Shown: positions 1 through 12,327, numbered from the stretch's first letter. The stretch is 64,000 bases of DNA from Winogradskyella alexanderae (GCF_020166335.1 NZ_JAIUJR010000008.1:148569-212568), one strand, 5' to 3'. Made by a program: numbers and translations. The notes: generated from the letters alone by a model not told the origin.

Positions 1-1315
1 TATCAAAACTTGCCCAACCATCCTGTACTAAATCAGATCCATTAATTAAAAATGAGCCAACAGATTCCGTAGCGCCGTAATTGGTTAACTGTACTAAAAA
101 TCTATCTTCTGCCTGCAAGGCTTCTGGGACAAGAATATCAATGTGTAAGTGCGTCAAATTTGTGGCGTCTACCGGTGTAACCGCTTCAGCAGGGAATATA
201 ACATCGTTAAATACAATACCCACAAAATTAAGATCCGTGTAACTAATTATGGTTTCTGTTCCTGCATTTACTACTCCACCAAGAGTTGTTTGGAATGGCT
301 CAAAAAATGAGTTGTATCGAGACACAGGGATGTCATTGTAAGCGTCACTAAACAAAGAAACTACATTTTCTGCTGGTCTCGTTGGTACAGGTGCAAAGCT
401 AAACACACTTGCAACATTTAGGTTTAATGATCCTTGCGCCATAACGCCATTTAAAGAAGCCGTTATTAACGTTTCTCCTAAACCAACAACCTCAATTAAA
501 CCATCTTCACTAACTGTTGCAACTTGTGGGTTTGAAGATGAGAATTCAAAGTAGTTTGGTCTAAGCTCTGTAGATAGGTTTTGACCATCAGCTAAATTTG
601 TTGTGAAGGTCTGCCAATCCAATTGAGTAGGAATACCTACAAAACCTTCTTGAGTAAGATCTTGACCTCCAAATATTTGAGCACCCGTAAGACGCGTTGT
701 TCCTAATTTTTCAAATTTAACTTCGTCAATCCATATCGTAAACCCCTGGTTGTTATTACTGGTTGAGTTCGTCGAAATAAGAAACATACCCTTCTCTTGA
801 GTAAGCTTTGAGGGATCTGGTATTGGTACTATGACCTTTCTCCAGTTTGTGAATACCGGAACTTTTTGTCTGACGACAAAATTACCTTCTTCAAAATCTG
901 CTCCAAAGCCAACTCTTTCTATATCTGCTGTTACAGTTGCCTTCGCCCAAAATGTCAATGCATCATAGCCTGTTAAATCCCTGCCTTCGCCTCTATCTTT
1001 AAATATTCCTCCTATAAAACTTCCATTAGGATCACTAGGTGTTGGAACATCAAAACGAATTGAAGTTGTACCTTGATAAGCGACGTCGTCATCTGTGTTA
1101 AAGGCTTGAGGGTTAGCCCCATCAGCTGGATCAAACGATATGAAGAAATCGTCTGTAAGACCGACAGGTGTATCCGTGAAAATTTCAGCTGTATTTGGGA
1201 AGGTTGCTGGTACGGCTTCGTCTGTTAAATCTCTTTCACAACCTAAATTGAAGATTAATATTAATCCTAATATGATTGCAGATCTACCTGTTTTGTAATT
1301 TATACTTTTCATCAT
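1..1315 (-). CDS. Surface lipoprotein with carbohydrate-binding-like and Ig-like domains (partial)
   Basis: The 3' end runs off the left edge. Translating the minus strand from tandem ATG codons at 1315 and 1312 gives an N-terminal hydrophobic segment ending in a lipobox (FNLGC, Cys near residue 26), so this is probably a lipoprotein. About residues 55-195 resemble a galactose-binding or CBM-like sandwich, with phrases such as LTFWAKA and WIDEVKFEKLG. Near residues 245-290 there is a bacterial Ig-like (Big_2) segment with the typical NPQVATVSEDGLIEVVGLGE pattern. It starts 10 bases after the stop of the glycosidase-barrel gene, so the two are probably one transcript. Such proteins usually bind glycans at the cell surface in Bacteroidota polysaccharide loci. 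The substrate cannot be read from this part. Confidence 0.75.
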   Translation of the reverse strand, partial: MMKSINYKTGRSAIILGLILIFNLGCERDLTDEAVPATFPNTAEIFTDTPVGLTDDFFISFDPADGANPQAFNTDDDVAYQGTTSIRFDVPTPSDPNGSFIGGIFKDRGEGRDLTGYDALTFWAKATVTADIERVGFGADFEEGNFVVRQKVPVFTNWRKVIVPIPDPSKLTQEKGMFLISTNSTSNNNQGFTIWIDEVKFEKLGTTRLTGAQIFGGQDLTQEGFVGIPTQLDWQTFTTNLADGQNLSTELRPNYFEFSSSNPQVATVSEDGLIEVVGLGETLITASLNGVMAQGSLNLNVASVFSFAPVPTRPAENVVSLFSDAYNDIPVSRYNSFFEPFQTTLGGVVNAGTETIISYTDLNFVGIVFNDVIFPAEAVTPVDATNLTHLHIDILVPEALQAEDRFLVQLTNYGATESVGSFLINGSDLVQDGWASFD

Positions 1316-1325
1316 GTGCATTTTT

Positions 1326-4508
<3,183 letters not shown>

Positions 4509-4803
4509 AATTATCTCATTTTTGGAGGTTTTTGTATTGCTGTCTTATAAATTTGTAGAGACAGCATTAGATTGGTTAAAACTTCTGCAACTTAACATTA
4601 ACTGTTATCAAATCATTAACTAGATGCTATACAAAAAATATACATAGCAACTTTTACTTACCTATTTTATCAATATCACAAAATTTAACTGATAAAATAA
4701 GGACTTGTGAATTTAATCATTTCTTAACAATTTTTGACAAAAACTTTTATTTTAACAACAATGTATAGCTAATGTATGGTTATAAAACCTATTTGTATAG
4801 GAG
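4509..4803. promoter_or_regulatory. Intergenic control region before the glycosidase-barrel gene
   Basis: This is 295 bases between the stop of the Y_Y_Y regulator and the start of the glycosidase-barrel gene, both on the minus strand. It is very AT-rich and I see no gene. It has an imperfect operator-like inverted repeat TAACA-N5-TGTTA at 4593-4607, about 90 bases before the start codon. The same TAACA/TGTTA core occurs in the longer repeat in front of the regulator gene, so both could be bound by the same LuxR-type protein. No confident -7 box was picked. Confidence 0.35.
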
Positions 4804-7614
4804 CTACAACTCGATGATATAATTTGATAGGCTTTGATTGTGGTCAAGTCCCATTTTTTTGCGCAAACGATATCGTTTAACCTCAACACTTTTATGCGAA
4901 ATATTTAAAAGAGGTGCAATCTCCTTTGATGACAAATTAAGTCTCAAATAAGTACATAATCTTAAATCATTTGGTGTAATTGATGGGTGAAGCGATTTAA
5001 TCTTTTTTATGAAATCCTTATCTACATTATTAAAGGCTTCTTCAAATAGCTTCCAGTCGCCTGTGCTTTTTAAACTGGCATTAATATGTCTTATAACCAC
5101 CTTAACATCTTCCAAAGATTTAGATTTAGAAAGTTGGTCTTTGATATTATTTAGCAATTCATTGCGCTTCACAAGATTCATTGTGGCAATTCCCAATTCC
5201 CTATTCTTATTATCTATATCTAGTTGTAAATTCTTGTTTTTAAACTGAATTAGTTGGCGTTGATTTTCTAACTGCTCTAACTCTAACTCTCTGGCCTTGT
5301 TTTCGAGTAATTTGTCTCTTTGTTTTTTATAGTAACGCCTGTTTAAATAATGTATAGCATATAATATTAATATGCCAGCTAAACTATATGTAAGAATAGC
5401 AATTGTAGACAAATACCATGGTTTAGTTATATTAAACTCAAACGAAGCAACATTTTTTGAAATTAAATCATCTGTTTTTGCCCTTGCCTCAAAGGTATAA
5501 TTACCATGAGGTAAATTCTCAAACAGAATTTCTGATCTATCAGTCCAACTGCTCCAATTATCAAAGTTACCTAGAAGTCTGTATTGATATGTTGTAGAAG
5601 ACAAAGCATTATAATTTGGAACACTGTACTTCAGTCTTAGACTATTTTCTTTTGTCTTCAATTGGGCGGGCTTCCCTACCGTCAGTGGTTTGAACTCGCC
5701 TTGCGCTGAGCTGTAGGCTACACTATTTAAAGTTATCTCTTTTGGTTGCTCTTTAAATTTATTAAGGTCCATTATTAGATACCCTTCGGTTGTTCCAATA
5801 AGATACTTCTGATCCTTTAAATACAATATATTATCATAACCTGATTTACCCTTCCGAATTTTACTTGGTATTGGGATAGTTGTCACCAATGGCTCATCGG
5901 TTAACTTTCCGGGCTCCACATATACGATTTCATGCTTTGGAAATCCCCAAAGGCGATTATCCCCCTGATCATAAATTAGCTTGCCAGAAGCATATTTATC
6001 TTCACTGAAATAACTTGACAACAAAGAATCTATTTCAAATAACGACGTTTGATTATTAAAGGTAAAGACACCCTCCTGATTACAGTACAGAATGGAATTG
6101 TTATAACTAACTATACTTGATTTTGATCCTGTCTTATCTGAAACCTGCTTTATTTCTATGGCGCTTCTAAAATCTGTGTCAACAATAATTTTATAAACAC
6201 CTTTATATTCATGACCTATTAAAATCTCATTTTTAGATATAAACTCTGCGTAGCGACTGGAAATATTAAATCCTTCTATTTTATTTCTTTTCCTCCATTG
6301 ACCATTAACGTTATGAAGAACAAAAAGCCCTTTATAATTACCCGTTAATAGCAAGTCTGGTCTATCTTCGATAGATTTAATATTCCACGTGCCAAGTTCG
6401 TCAGAAATAAGCCTTGCGCGATTATTCTCTATTTGAAATGTTCCTTTATCATGGCCACAGAATAATTTACCGTTAACAACTTTTAATGTCCAAACCTGAC
6501 CGTTTGTACCTTCTACAAATGAAAAACCCTCATCTGAATCTAAAGATTTGTTAAATAACCCTTGATTTGTACCTAAATATAATACCTCATTAAATTTCTC
6601 TGTTACATATACTGTTCCTAAAACGCCCAGTTTATCTTTATACACCATGTAAGGCGATTGATAATTAATAACATTAATCCCGTTATCCAGTCCCAACCAA
6701 ATATTCCCAAAACTGTCTTCTTCTAATGATAGAATGGTATTATTACTCAATCCTGTAGATTGGTTTATACTTTGAAGCAGATTTCCTTTTGAGTCAATAA
6801 TTAAAATTCCATTAGAGATCGTTCCTAAAACGAAACTACCATCTTGTAAACGCAAACCACTGTAAATACTTTCATTTAAAATTAACGGATCAGCAGATGT
6901 AATCCAATTAGATAACTTGCCATTTGAAAACAGATAAAAACCATTTTCTTTTGAAAGGAGCAAAACTTCATTGTTATAGTTAAAGACATTAATTACTTCT
7001 ATGTCTTTTAACTCTTTGGAGTTGATTAGTAAAGATTCTTGTCCATTTTCAAATTTGAATAAGCCAATTCCACTTTTTTGAAAATAAACTACGCCATCTA
7101 CCTCAAAAATTTTATTGATTCGATCGTTGGAATTAATAGTTCTAAATGTTTTTTCAAGTTCATTGTATATGTAAATACTTTCGAATGACTGGAATAGTAT
7201 AAACTCCTCAATATTGATAATTCCCCAAATTTCTTCATCCTCTTTGATAAGTATATCCTCATTTTCAGCAACCAAAGATGTATAGAATAATTTTCCAAAG
7301 CCATTACGACGCCAATAACCAAATTCCATATAGCCTCCTGTGTACACAACATCATTAACACTTTTGACTGATCTTAAAATGACATTGTTTGGTGATTTAT
7401 ATACATTCCAGTTAGCACCTGTGTATTCTAGCAATCCAACATTGTTGGCCACATATAAAAATCCATTATCGTTCTGAGTTATAGACCAATTCTGGTCCTC
7501 GGCATTGTAATCTTGGGGTGTAAAAACTTTTATTGGTGGGATTTCTTGTGCCGATAAACCTAAAAAATATAAAAGAAAAAAAAGTGAAGACAGTTGTTTA
7601 AAATGGTTTGCCAT
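4804..7614 (-). CDS. Membrane regulator: beta-propeller, Y_Y_Y domain, coiled coil and LuxR-type HTH
   Basis: A start at ATG 7614 gives a normal signal sequence (MANHFKQL...FLGLSAQ); the longer frame begins at TTG 7641 and is less likely. The protein has about 936 residues. A large periplasmic two-component-type beta-propeller has repeats such as SFGNIWLGLDNGI. It is followed by a Y_Y_Y domain near residues 660-735 (YQYRLLGNFDNWSSW, LPHGNYTFEARA), one membrane helix near 745-765, a charged coiled coil, and a C-terminal helix-turn-helix with LSSKEIAPLLNISHKSVEVKRYRLRK split over the last 70 residues. There is no kinase domain, so glycan sensing outside would be coupled directly to DNA binding inside, as in SusR-type regulators. 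It most likely controls the glycosidase-lipoprotein operon just downstream. Confidence 0.85.
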   Translation of the reverse strand: MANHFKQLSSLFFLLYFLGLSAQEIPPIKVFTPQDYNAEDQNWSITQNDNGFLYVANNVGLLEYTGANWNVYKSPNNVILRSVKSVNDVVYTGGYMEFGYWRRNGFGKLFYTSLVAENEDILIKEDEEIWGIINIEEFILFQSFESIYIYNELEKTFRTINSNDRINKIFEVDGVVYFQKSGIGLFKFENGQESLLINSKELKDIEVINVFNYNNEVLLLSKENGFYLFSNGKLSNWITSADPLILNESIYSGLRLQDGSFVLGTISNGILIIDSKGNLLQSINQSTGLSNNTILSLEEDSFGNIWLGLDNGINVINYQSPYMVYKDKLGVLGTVYVTEKFNEVLYLGTNQGLFNKSLDSDEGFSFVEGTNGQVWTLKVVNGKLFCGHDKGTFQIENNRARLISDELGTWNIKSIEDRPDLLLTGNYKGLFVLHNVNGQWRKRNKIEGFNISSRYAEFISKNEILIGHEYKGVYKIIVDTDFRSAIEIKQVSDKTGSKSSIVSYNNSILYCNQEGVFTFNNQTSLFEIDSLLSSYFSEDKYASGKLIYDQGDNRLWGFPKHEIVYVEPGKLTDEPLVTTIPIPSKIRKGKSGYDNILYLKDQKYLIGTTEGYLIMDLNKFKEQPKEITLNSVAYSSAQGEFKPLTVGKPAQLKTKENSLRLKYSVPNYNALSSTTYQYRLLGNFDNWSSWTDRSEILFENLPHGNYTFEARAKTDDLISKNVASFEFNITKPWYLSTIAILTYSLAGILILYAIHYLNRRYYKKQRDKLLENKARELELEQLENQRQLIQFKNKNLQLDIDNKNRELGIATMNLVKRNELLNNIKDQLSKSKSLEDVKVVIRHINASLKSTGDWKLFEEAFNNVDKDFIKKIKSLHPSITPNDLRLCTYLRLNLSSKEIAPLLNISHKSVEVKRYRLRKKMGLDHNQSLSNYIIEL

Positions 7615-7689
7615 GTTATTAGTTGAAATTAACCACAACAAATAAAATCTATTGTTGTAAAGTTACTAATATAGAAAAATTAAAGGTTA

Positions 7690-7709
7690 TAACACTTTTT
7701 GTAGTGTTA
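7690..7709. promoter_or_regulatory. Inverted repeat TAACACT-N6-AGTGTTA
   Basis: Perfect 7-base arms at 7690-7696 and 7703-7709 lie 75 to 95 bases upstream of the Y_Y_Y regulator start. Position and symmetry suggest an operator, possibly autoregulatory. The binding protein is not known. Confidence 0.4.
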
Positions 7710-7806
7710 CAAAAACAGTTTGATAAACCGAAAACAATCTAAGGTAATATCAATAATTCATCGCTTGGTAATCTAAAATTGGGTATAATGGATATCACCT
7801 AACTTA

Positions 7807-7849
7807 TGACCAATATCATACTATAAATGAAATTGGTTAGATATTTTTA
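7807..7849 (+). promoter_or_regulatory. CRP/FNR-type site and -7 box of the VIT1-like gene
   Basis: The palindrome TGACCAATATCA spans 7807-7818. A -7 box TATTTTTA spans 7842-7849 and begins 29.5 bases after the palindrome centre, which puts the palindrome near -41.5 of a predicted start at about 7854. The leader would be about 10 bases. Confidence 0.7.
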
Positions 7850-7863
7850 CTGATTAAGGAAAT

Positions 7864-8565
7864 ATGCAAGATATGCGAACAATCCAAAAATATCTTGGTG
7901 AAATAGTCTATGGTGGTATTGATGGTGCTGTCACCACTTTTGCTGTAGTATCTGGTGCAGTAGGAGCAGGCTTGAGTAACTCGGTAATAATTATTCTTGG
8001 TTTTGCCAATTTATTAGCAGATGGGTTTGCGATGTCTATTGGTGCGTATTTATCTGCTAAATCTGTTAATGACAGTAAAAACAGATCCCAAATAACAAAC
8101 ATAGTAGCATATACTAAAAAAAGGAAAACACTTTTGGATCACACAAAAGTAATTCTTAAACATCACGGCGTAGCTAATAAGGACTTGGACCTTTCTGCTG
8201 ATAAGATCTTAGAAGAAACCCATGATTGGCACAACGATTTGAGAAAAGAAAATGATCCTCTTGCTTATAATAATAGATCACCTTTTAAAATTGGATTATC
8301 GACCTATTTTGCTTTTATATGTGTTGGTCTAATCCCACTTTTGATCTACGTTTGGGATATCATTTGGTCATTTCCTGGCCACTTATTTCTTTGGACAAGC
8401 ATACTTACCTCTTTAGCTTTTGCGCTAATCGGGTTTTTAAAAACGCATGTTACAGGCACAAGCAAACTAAAGGGTGTAATAGAAACCCTCGCACTGGGTA
8501 CAATAGCAGCTGTAGTTGCATACTATGTTGGTGATATTTTAGAGGCAATAGTTAATAAAAACTAA
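7864..8565 (+). CDS. VIT1/CCC1-family iron or manganese transporter
   Basis: A 233-residue protein with the N-terminal CCC1/VIT1 signature ([22 protein letters not shown] and [16 protein letters not shown], each split by a few residues) and about five membrane helices: two near the N-terminus, then a cytosolic helical segment (residues about 70-135), then three at the C-terminus. Family members move Fe2+ or Mn2+ out of the cytosol or into stores, so a role in metal detoxification is likely but the substrate is not shown. The gene stands alone, diverges from the Y_Y_Y regulator and has a clear TGAC-N4-ATCA site at activator spacing. I therefore place it in the stress regulon rather than in the glycan locus. 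Confidence 0.85.
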   Translation: MQDMRTIQKYLGEIVYGGIDGAVTTFAVVSGAVGAGLSNSVIIILGFANLLADGFAMSIGAYLSAKSVNDSKNRSQITNIVAYTKKRKTLLDHTKVILKHHGVANKDLDLSADKILEETHDWHNDLRKENDPLAYNNRSPFKIGLSTYFAFICVGLIPLLIYVWDIIWSFPGHLFLWTSILTSLAFALIGFLKTHVTGTSKLKGVIETLALGTIAAVVAYYVGDILEAIVNKN

Positions 8566-8582
8566 TTGAAGCTATTTAAAGT

Positions 8583-9026
8583 TTATGTTAGTAAACGTTT
8601 TTGTTTGCCCTCCTTCATTACCAGCTTAATTAAACTGAATAGACTCTTTTTTATAGTTTGATATCGCTTTTTAAACTCACCTATTAGCTCAATTAAATTT
8701 CTGTGCTTACTCCTATAAGCAGCCTCTTCATCAAGCTGATCGATACCATCAACCATAATTGACAATCCTTTCTCATGAGCAATTACTGCTTTAAGTAGAA
8801 CTTGGGTATTCTTAACTTCAATTGAAAGTTTGTCTATTATTTTTTTACTTTCTTCAAAATGATTGTTGTCAATTAAATTTAGGGTATAAGATTTAATTAA
8901 GTCTTCCAAAAAAAGTTGTTCCTCTTTGAAAAACTGTAATTCTGATAGCCATAACTTGGAAGCATCGTGCATATCCTCTGCACTTAACCACTCGGTGTGT
9001 TTTGCTTTGGTATGTATTGTTTTCAT
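8583..9026 (-). CDS. Helical protein of unknown function
   Basis: A 147-residue, highly charged, all-helical protein without signal peptide or membrane segment. I do not recognise its family. Heptad-like stretches at about residues 30-80 and 100-140 suggest a helical bundle or coiled coil. It follows hsp20 on the same strand, behind that gene's terminator (9041-9080), so it is either expressed by read-through or from a weak promoter in the 67-base gap. No CRP-like palindrome is seen directly in front of it. Its neighbours suggest a stress role; nothing in the sequence shows one. Confidence 0.6.
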   Translation of the reverse strand: MKTIHTKAKHTEWLSAEDMHDASKLWLSELQFFKEEQLFLEDLIKSYTLNLIDNNHFEESKKIIDKLSIEVKNTQVLLKAVIAHEKGLSIMVDGIDQLDEEAAYRSKHRNLIELIGEFKKRYQTIKKSLFSLIKLVMKEGKQKRLLT

Positions 9027-9040
9027 GATAGTGTGGTATT

Positions 9041-9080
9041 AAAAAAGCAGAGTACAAAACACCTAAAATGTACTCTGCTT
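9041..9080 (-). terminator. Terminator of hsp20
   Basis: A 12-bp perfect stem (9045-9056 with 9069-9080) and a 12-base loop, followed on the minus strand by six T, just after the hsp20 stop codon. Confidence 0.8.
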
Positions 9081-9093
9081 AAAACGTGAATTT

Positions 9094-9546
9094 TTAAATA
9101 ACCTCTATTACTTTTTTAGGTGTTTCTTCTGTAATCTCTTTTTTAAGAAGATTGAGCTTTAAAATACCATCTTTGTATGTAGCTTTAATGTCCGCCATAT
9201 TATCTACAGTTTCTGGTAATCTTAAAGATCTTTTAAATGCATTGTAGCTAAACTCTCTGCGCATGTAATCATCCTTCTCTTCTTCTTTTTTCATTTCCTT
9301 TTTAGCAGATACGTTAAGCATATGATCTTCTAATGTAACTTCAAAATCTGATTTCTTAAATCCAGGCGCAGCAAATTCTACTTCGAATTCACCTTCTAAT
9401 TCTTTAACATTCATAGCTGGCATTAAAGAATCATCTTCAAAAAAGTTATCGTTAAAAAAGAAATCGTCAGAGCTAAAAAAATCTTTTAGATTTGTATTAT
9501 TCCATGGGAATAATCGGTTTCGGTTGTTAAACTTAATTAATGACAT
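9094..9546 (-). CDS. Small heat-shock protein (Hsp20/alpha-crystallin)
   Basis: A 150-residue holdase chaperone that binds unfolding proteins in the cytosol. Residues about 45-145 form the alpha-crystallin domain: PAMNVKELEGEFEVEFAAPG begins it, and LPETVDNMADIKATYKDGIL carries the typical A-x-x-x-n-G-I-L ending. A C-terminal I-x-I/V-like tail (KKVIEVI) follows. The N-terminal arm is rich in Phe, Asn and Asp (DFFSSDDFFFNDNFF), as in many flavobacterial homologues. Length is normal for the family. A CRP-like palindrome with a matched -7 box lies upstream, so transcription probably follows the LOV/CRP regulon rather than, or as well as, heat. Confidence 0.93.
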   Translation of the reverse strand: MSLIKFNNRNRLFPWNNTNLKDFFSSDDFFFNDNFFEDDSLMPAMNVKELEGEFEVEFAAPGFKKSDFEVTLEDHMLNVSAKKEMKKEEEKDDYMRREFSYNAFKRSLRLPETVDNMADIKATYKDGILKLNLLKKEITEETPKKVIEVI

Positions 9547-9579
9547 AGCTTTTATTTTATGGTTAAACTTGATTTCAAC

Positions 9580-9622
9580 TAAAATTAGAAATCTACCCTC
9601 GTTCCTAAAATGATTTAGATCA
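9580..9622 (-). promoter_or_regulatory. CRP/FNR-type site and -7 box of hsp20
   Basis: The palindrome TGATTTAGATCA is at 9611-9622. On the minus strand TAATTTTA (9587-9580) starts 29.5 bases from its centre. The predicted transcript starts near 9575, with a leader of about 29 bases. Confidence 0.7.
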
Positions 9623-9630
9623 GTTTAGAA

Positions 9631-11004
9631 CTAAATAATGAGCTGTTCTACATCTGTTAATTTTGGAGTCTTAACTGCCCATTTAAAAACGGTTTGGAGC
9701 TTAACCCTAAATGCATTTAGAGCATTTGGTTCACCATGAATTAAATACACCTGTTCTGGGATATTTTTTATTTGGCCTAACCAATCCAAGAGTTCGCCTT
9801 GATCCGCATGTGCAGAGAGACTTTCAATGTGTTCTATCTGTGCTTTTACTGGGTAGTACTTTCCGAAAAACTTAATTTCATGAGCACCTTCTAATAATTG
9901 TCTTCCCCTTGTTCCTTCGGCTTGGTATCCAACTAATAAAACGCTTGTAGTTGGATCATCTATTAGCTGTTGTAAATATGTGAGTACACGGCCTCCCGTA
10001 ACCATTCCACTGCCTGCTATGACAACTTTACAACGTCTGTCGTCAATGGTGTCCCATGTTTCCTTATACGAGCTCACAATATTTACATGGTTGCACATTG
10101 CATGATAGTCCGATAGTGGTAACTTATGCCATTTGGGATAATTTTTAAATACATGTAGGACATTGTTGCCCATTGGACTATCAATAAAAACTGGAATGTC
10201 TGGAATACGGCGTTGTTTATACAATTTCCAGAAAATATACATTAAAGTCTGAAGTCTTTCGACTGCAAAACTTGGAATAATAAGATTTCCTCCAACATTT
10301 ATGGATCGATTAACCAAATCTGTTAATATATCTTCAACATTTTGCTTAGGATGCAATTTGTTTCCGTAAGTACTCTCTATAAACAAATAATCTGCCCATT
10401 GTGGTTTCTTGGGATCGCTAAGTAAGTAATCATTTTTTCGGCCAACATCTCCAGAGAACACAAAGCGTTTTCCATTGATATCAATTTCTATAAAAGTTGC
10501 TCCAATTATATGCCCATTATACTGAAACCTTACCTTTATGTTTTCAGAGATATTTTTCCATTCGTCTAATGGAACCGAATTAAAAAATTTTATGGTTTGT
10601 TCTGCCTCTTTTACCGTATAAAATGGTAATGCCGGATTGTGTTTGGTGTATTTTTCTTTATTAGCCCTGCTGGCTTCTTCTTCATGAATTTTACCACTAT
10701 CCCTCAATATAATTTCTGCAATTGCTAAGGTTGGAGACGTACCAAGAATCCGACCTTTAAATCCTTGTTTAATCAATCTTGGTAAATACCCTACGTGATC
10801 CAAGTGACCATGGGTTAGCAAAACAACATCAATTGCATTTACATCTATTGGCAGGTCTTCCCAATTTAATTCCCTTAATTCCTTTAAGCCTTGAAACATG
10901 CCACAATCTACCATTATCTGGCATTCTGATGTTTCAATTAAGAACTTTGAGCCCGTAACTGTGCCTGCACCACCCAAAAAATTAACTTTAACTACTGACC
11001 TCAT
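9631..11004 (-). CDS. MBL-fold beta-CASP RNA-processing-type hydrolase
   Basis: A 457-residue protein with an N-terminal metallo-beta-lactamase fold. HGHLDH (residues 65-70) is the zinc-binding motif, followed by a beta-CASP insert and a C-terminal RNA-specificity region (SAHADQGELLDWLG, VYLIHGEPNA). Family members (YSH1/CPSF73-like) are zinc-dependent endo- or exonucleases acting on RNA. The YSH1-like group has this length and lacks the RNase J C-terminal domain. Its start overlaps the end of the upstream ATP-cone nuclease gene by 17 bases, so the two are translationally coupled. In a stress cluster it may act in RNA turnover, which is inference. Confidence 0.88.
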   Translation of the reverse strand: MRSVVKVNFLGGAGTVTGSKFLIETSECQIMVDCGMFQGLKELRELNWEDLPIDVNAIDVVLLTHGHLDHVGYLPRLIKQGFKGRILGTSPTLAIAEIILRDSGKIHEEEASRANKEKYTKHNPALPFYTVKEAEQTIKFFNSVPLDEWKNISENIKVRFQYNGHIIGATFIEIDINGKRFVFSGDVGRKNDYLLSDPKKPQWADYLFIESTYGNKLHPKQNVEDILTDLVNRSINVGGNLIIPSFAVERLQTLMYIFWKLYKQRRIPDIPVFIDSPMGNNVLHVFKNYPKWHKLPLSDYHAMCNHVNIVSSYKETWDTIDDRRCKVVIAGSGMVTGGRVLTYLQQLIDDPTTSVLLVGYQAEGTRGRQLLEGAHEIKFFGKYYPVKAQIEHIESLSAHADQGELLDWLGQIKNIPEQVYLIHGEPNALNAFRVKLQTVFKWAVKTPKLTDVEQLII

Positions 11005-11854
11005 TATAATATTTTGAAGTTTTACATAAGGCCTCTATTTCGTCTAGGATTTTAGCTTTCCTTGCGTCTGATATTCCAAGATGGTCTAGGTAAAAAGCAT
11101 CTCCAATAAGCTGCCTACATAACACGACATTTCGGCTTAATAGAAATTGTTTTTCCCTGTTGGTAAGTAAGGTTGAAACCGTTATTGGATAAAGCCCCAA
11201 GGCATCTATTCTATCCCTTAAACTTTCATTATTGGGATAATCCCAACTTAACAAATACAGACCACAACAACGACCGTATTGCACTGCGTCTTCTGAAAAC
11301 CGAGTATTCGTTACTACCCAACAATTGCTTAATGCAGTTTGGTTGCCATTAACTTTCCAATTGGCTTTAATATCATCAAATCTAGAATTTATGTAAAGCG
11401 GAATTTTTACATTACAATTTAAACCTTGATCTCCATGAAATTTACACTCTATAATAATAGTGTCGTTGTTCTTATTAGCAACAACATCAATTTCATGAGA
11501 TACACATTTCCCTTCTACAACCTCACCTACAGAGGTATCATATCCTGAGTAACGTAATATTTCCTGAATGAACCTTTCAAACGGAAATCCGGTTGGTCCG
11601 AGCTCATAAATTGCCTTTTTTAATTTGTATTTTGATGCTAAATAACTCTTCTTTCTTTTTAGTAGTGCAAAAGCTCTGTTGTAAATCTCTTTTGTAGATA
11701 TACCTTGATAGAGCTCGTCCCTGACCTTATCAATTATACTATCGACTGTTTCTTTGTTGGCACCACTTCGTTTTAAGGAAGATCTCAGTTTACTTAAAGA
11801 AAATTTTACCCGTTTACCACTTGATTTAATAACCTCAAAATCCTTATTTTTCAT
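10988..11854 (-). CDS. ATP-cone domain fused to a restriction-endonuclease-like (Mrr-type) nuclease
   Basis: A 288-residue protein. Residues about 4-85 match the ATP-cone nucleotide-binding module best known from ribonucleotide reductase and NrdR (VIKSSGKRVKFSLSKLRSSL, then YNRAFALLKR). From about residue 90 an Mrr-like PD-(D/E)xK fold follows: FERFIQEILRYSGY, then HEIDVVA with Asp123 and IIIECKFH with Glu136 and Lys138 as the probable metal site. This looks like a nuclease gated by the cellular nucleotide pool. It overlaps the beta-CASP hydrolase gene by 17 bases. No methyltransferase or specificity gene is nearby, so it is not an ordinary restriction system. Confidence 0.8.
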   Translation of the reverse strand: MKNKDFEVIKSSGKRVKFSLSKLRSSLKRSGANKETVDSIIDKVRDELYQGISTKEIYNRAFALLKRKKSYLASKYKLKKAIYELGPTGFPFERFIQEILRYSGYDTSVGEVVEGKCVSHEIDVVANKNNDTIIIECKFHGDQGLNCNVKIPLYINSRFDDIKANWKVNGNQTALSNCWVVTNTRFSEDAVQYGRCCGLYLLSWDYPNNESLRDRIDALGLYPITVSTLLTNREKQFLLSRNVVLCRQLIGDAFYLDHLGISDARKAKILDEIEALCKTSKYYNEVSS

Positions 11855-11870
11855 AATGTATTGTACTAAT

Positions 11871-11900
11871 GTTGCCAGGGCAATTTCTTACCCTGGCAAC
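11871..11900 (-). terminator. Strong hairpin after the Pelota-like gene
   Basis: A perfect 10-bp GC-rich stem (11871-11880 with 11891-11900) and a 10-base loop. No T-run follows on either strand, so it may be an attenuator, an RNA-processing site or 3' protection between the Pelota-like gene and the nuclease gene. Confidence 0.5.
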
Positions 11901-11925
11901 TCCCCAAACTAACCAAATAGCCGCC

Positions 11926-12327
11926 TTAACCTACCGGCCAATTGTAATTTTTTACTAACGCTTTAAGTTGGTTGTCAGTCATTTTTTCTGCTTTTACAAC
12001 TTCTTTAATGCGCTTACCTAATATCGGATAATCTTTCTCCAATGCTTTAGAAAATTGTTGACCCATCATTGATGGTCCCAAAACCAGAATGTTGTTCGCA
12101 TTTTCTATTTTTGGAATGATAGATTTTATGAAACTATTTACCCTGTGTTTTTCTCTTTCAAGAACGCGTCTATCTTTAATAATCTCCTGTGCGCCACCTG
12201 GTTTTTCCAACACTGATGGTTGCTCTAATAGTTCTTCCGCAAGTAAAGTAATCATATCTGTTTTTTCTTCAGATATAGTGACTATATGTGCTTTTTCCTT
12301 ATCTATCCAGATACCTTTATTAATCAT
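11926..12327 (-). CDS. Pelota/eRF1-like small protein (host-attachment or translational-machinery type)
   Basis: A 133-residue soluble protein. It starts with GIWIDKEKAHIVTI, the strand pattern of small eRF1/Pelota-like domains often annotated as translational machinery or host-attachment protein, and has an alpha/beta C-terminal half with ILVLGPSMMGQQFSKALE. Family assignment is tentative and rests on this pattern only. Homologous domains are associated with ribosome rescue or RNA binding. A CRP-like palindrome (12388-12399) and a weaker -7 box sit upstream, so it belongs to the stress regulon. It could be co-transcribed with the nuclease gene downstream through the 11871-11900 hairpin. Confidence 0.6.
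   Translation of the reverse strand: MINKGIWIDKEKAHIVTISEEKTDMITLLAEELLEQPSVLEKPGGAQEIIKDRRVLEREKHRVNSFIKSIIPKIENANNILVLGPSMMGQQFSKALEKDYPILGKRIKEVVKAEKMTDNQLKALVKNYNWPVG

Noticed and set aside
10988..11854. Restriction-modification system
   Set aside because: No methyltransferase or specificity subunit is nearby; the ATP-cone fusion and overlap with a beta-CASP gene point elsewhere.
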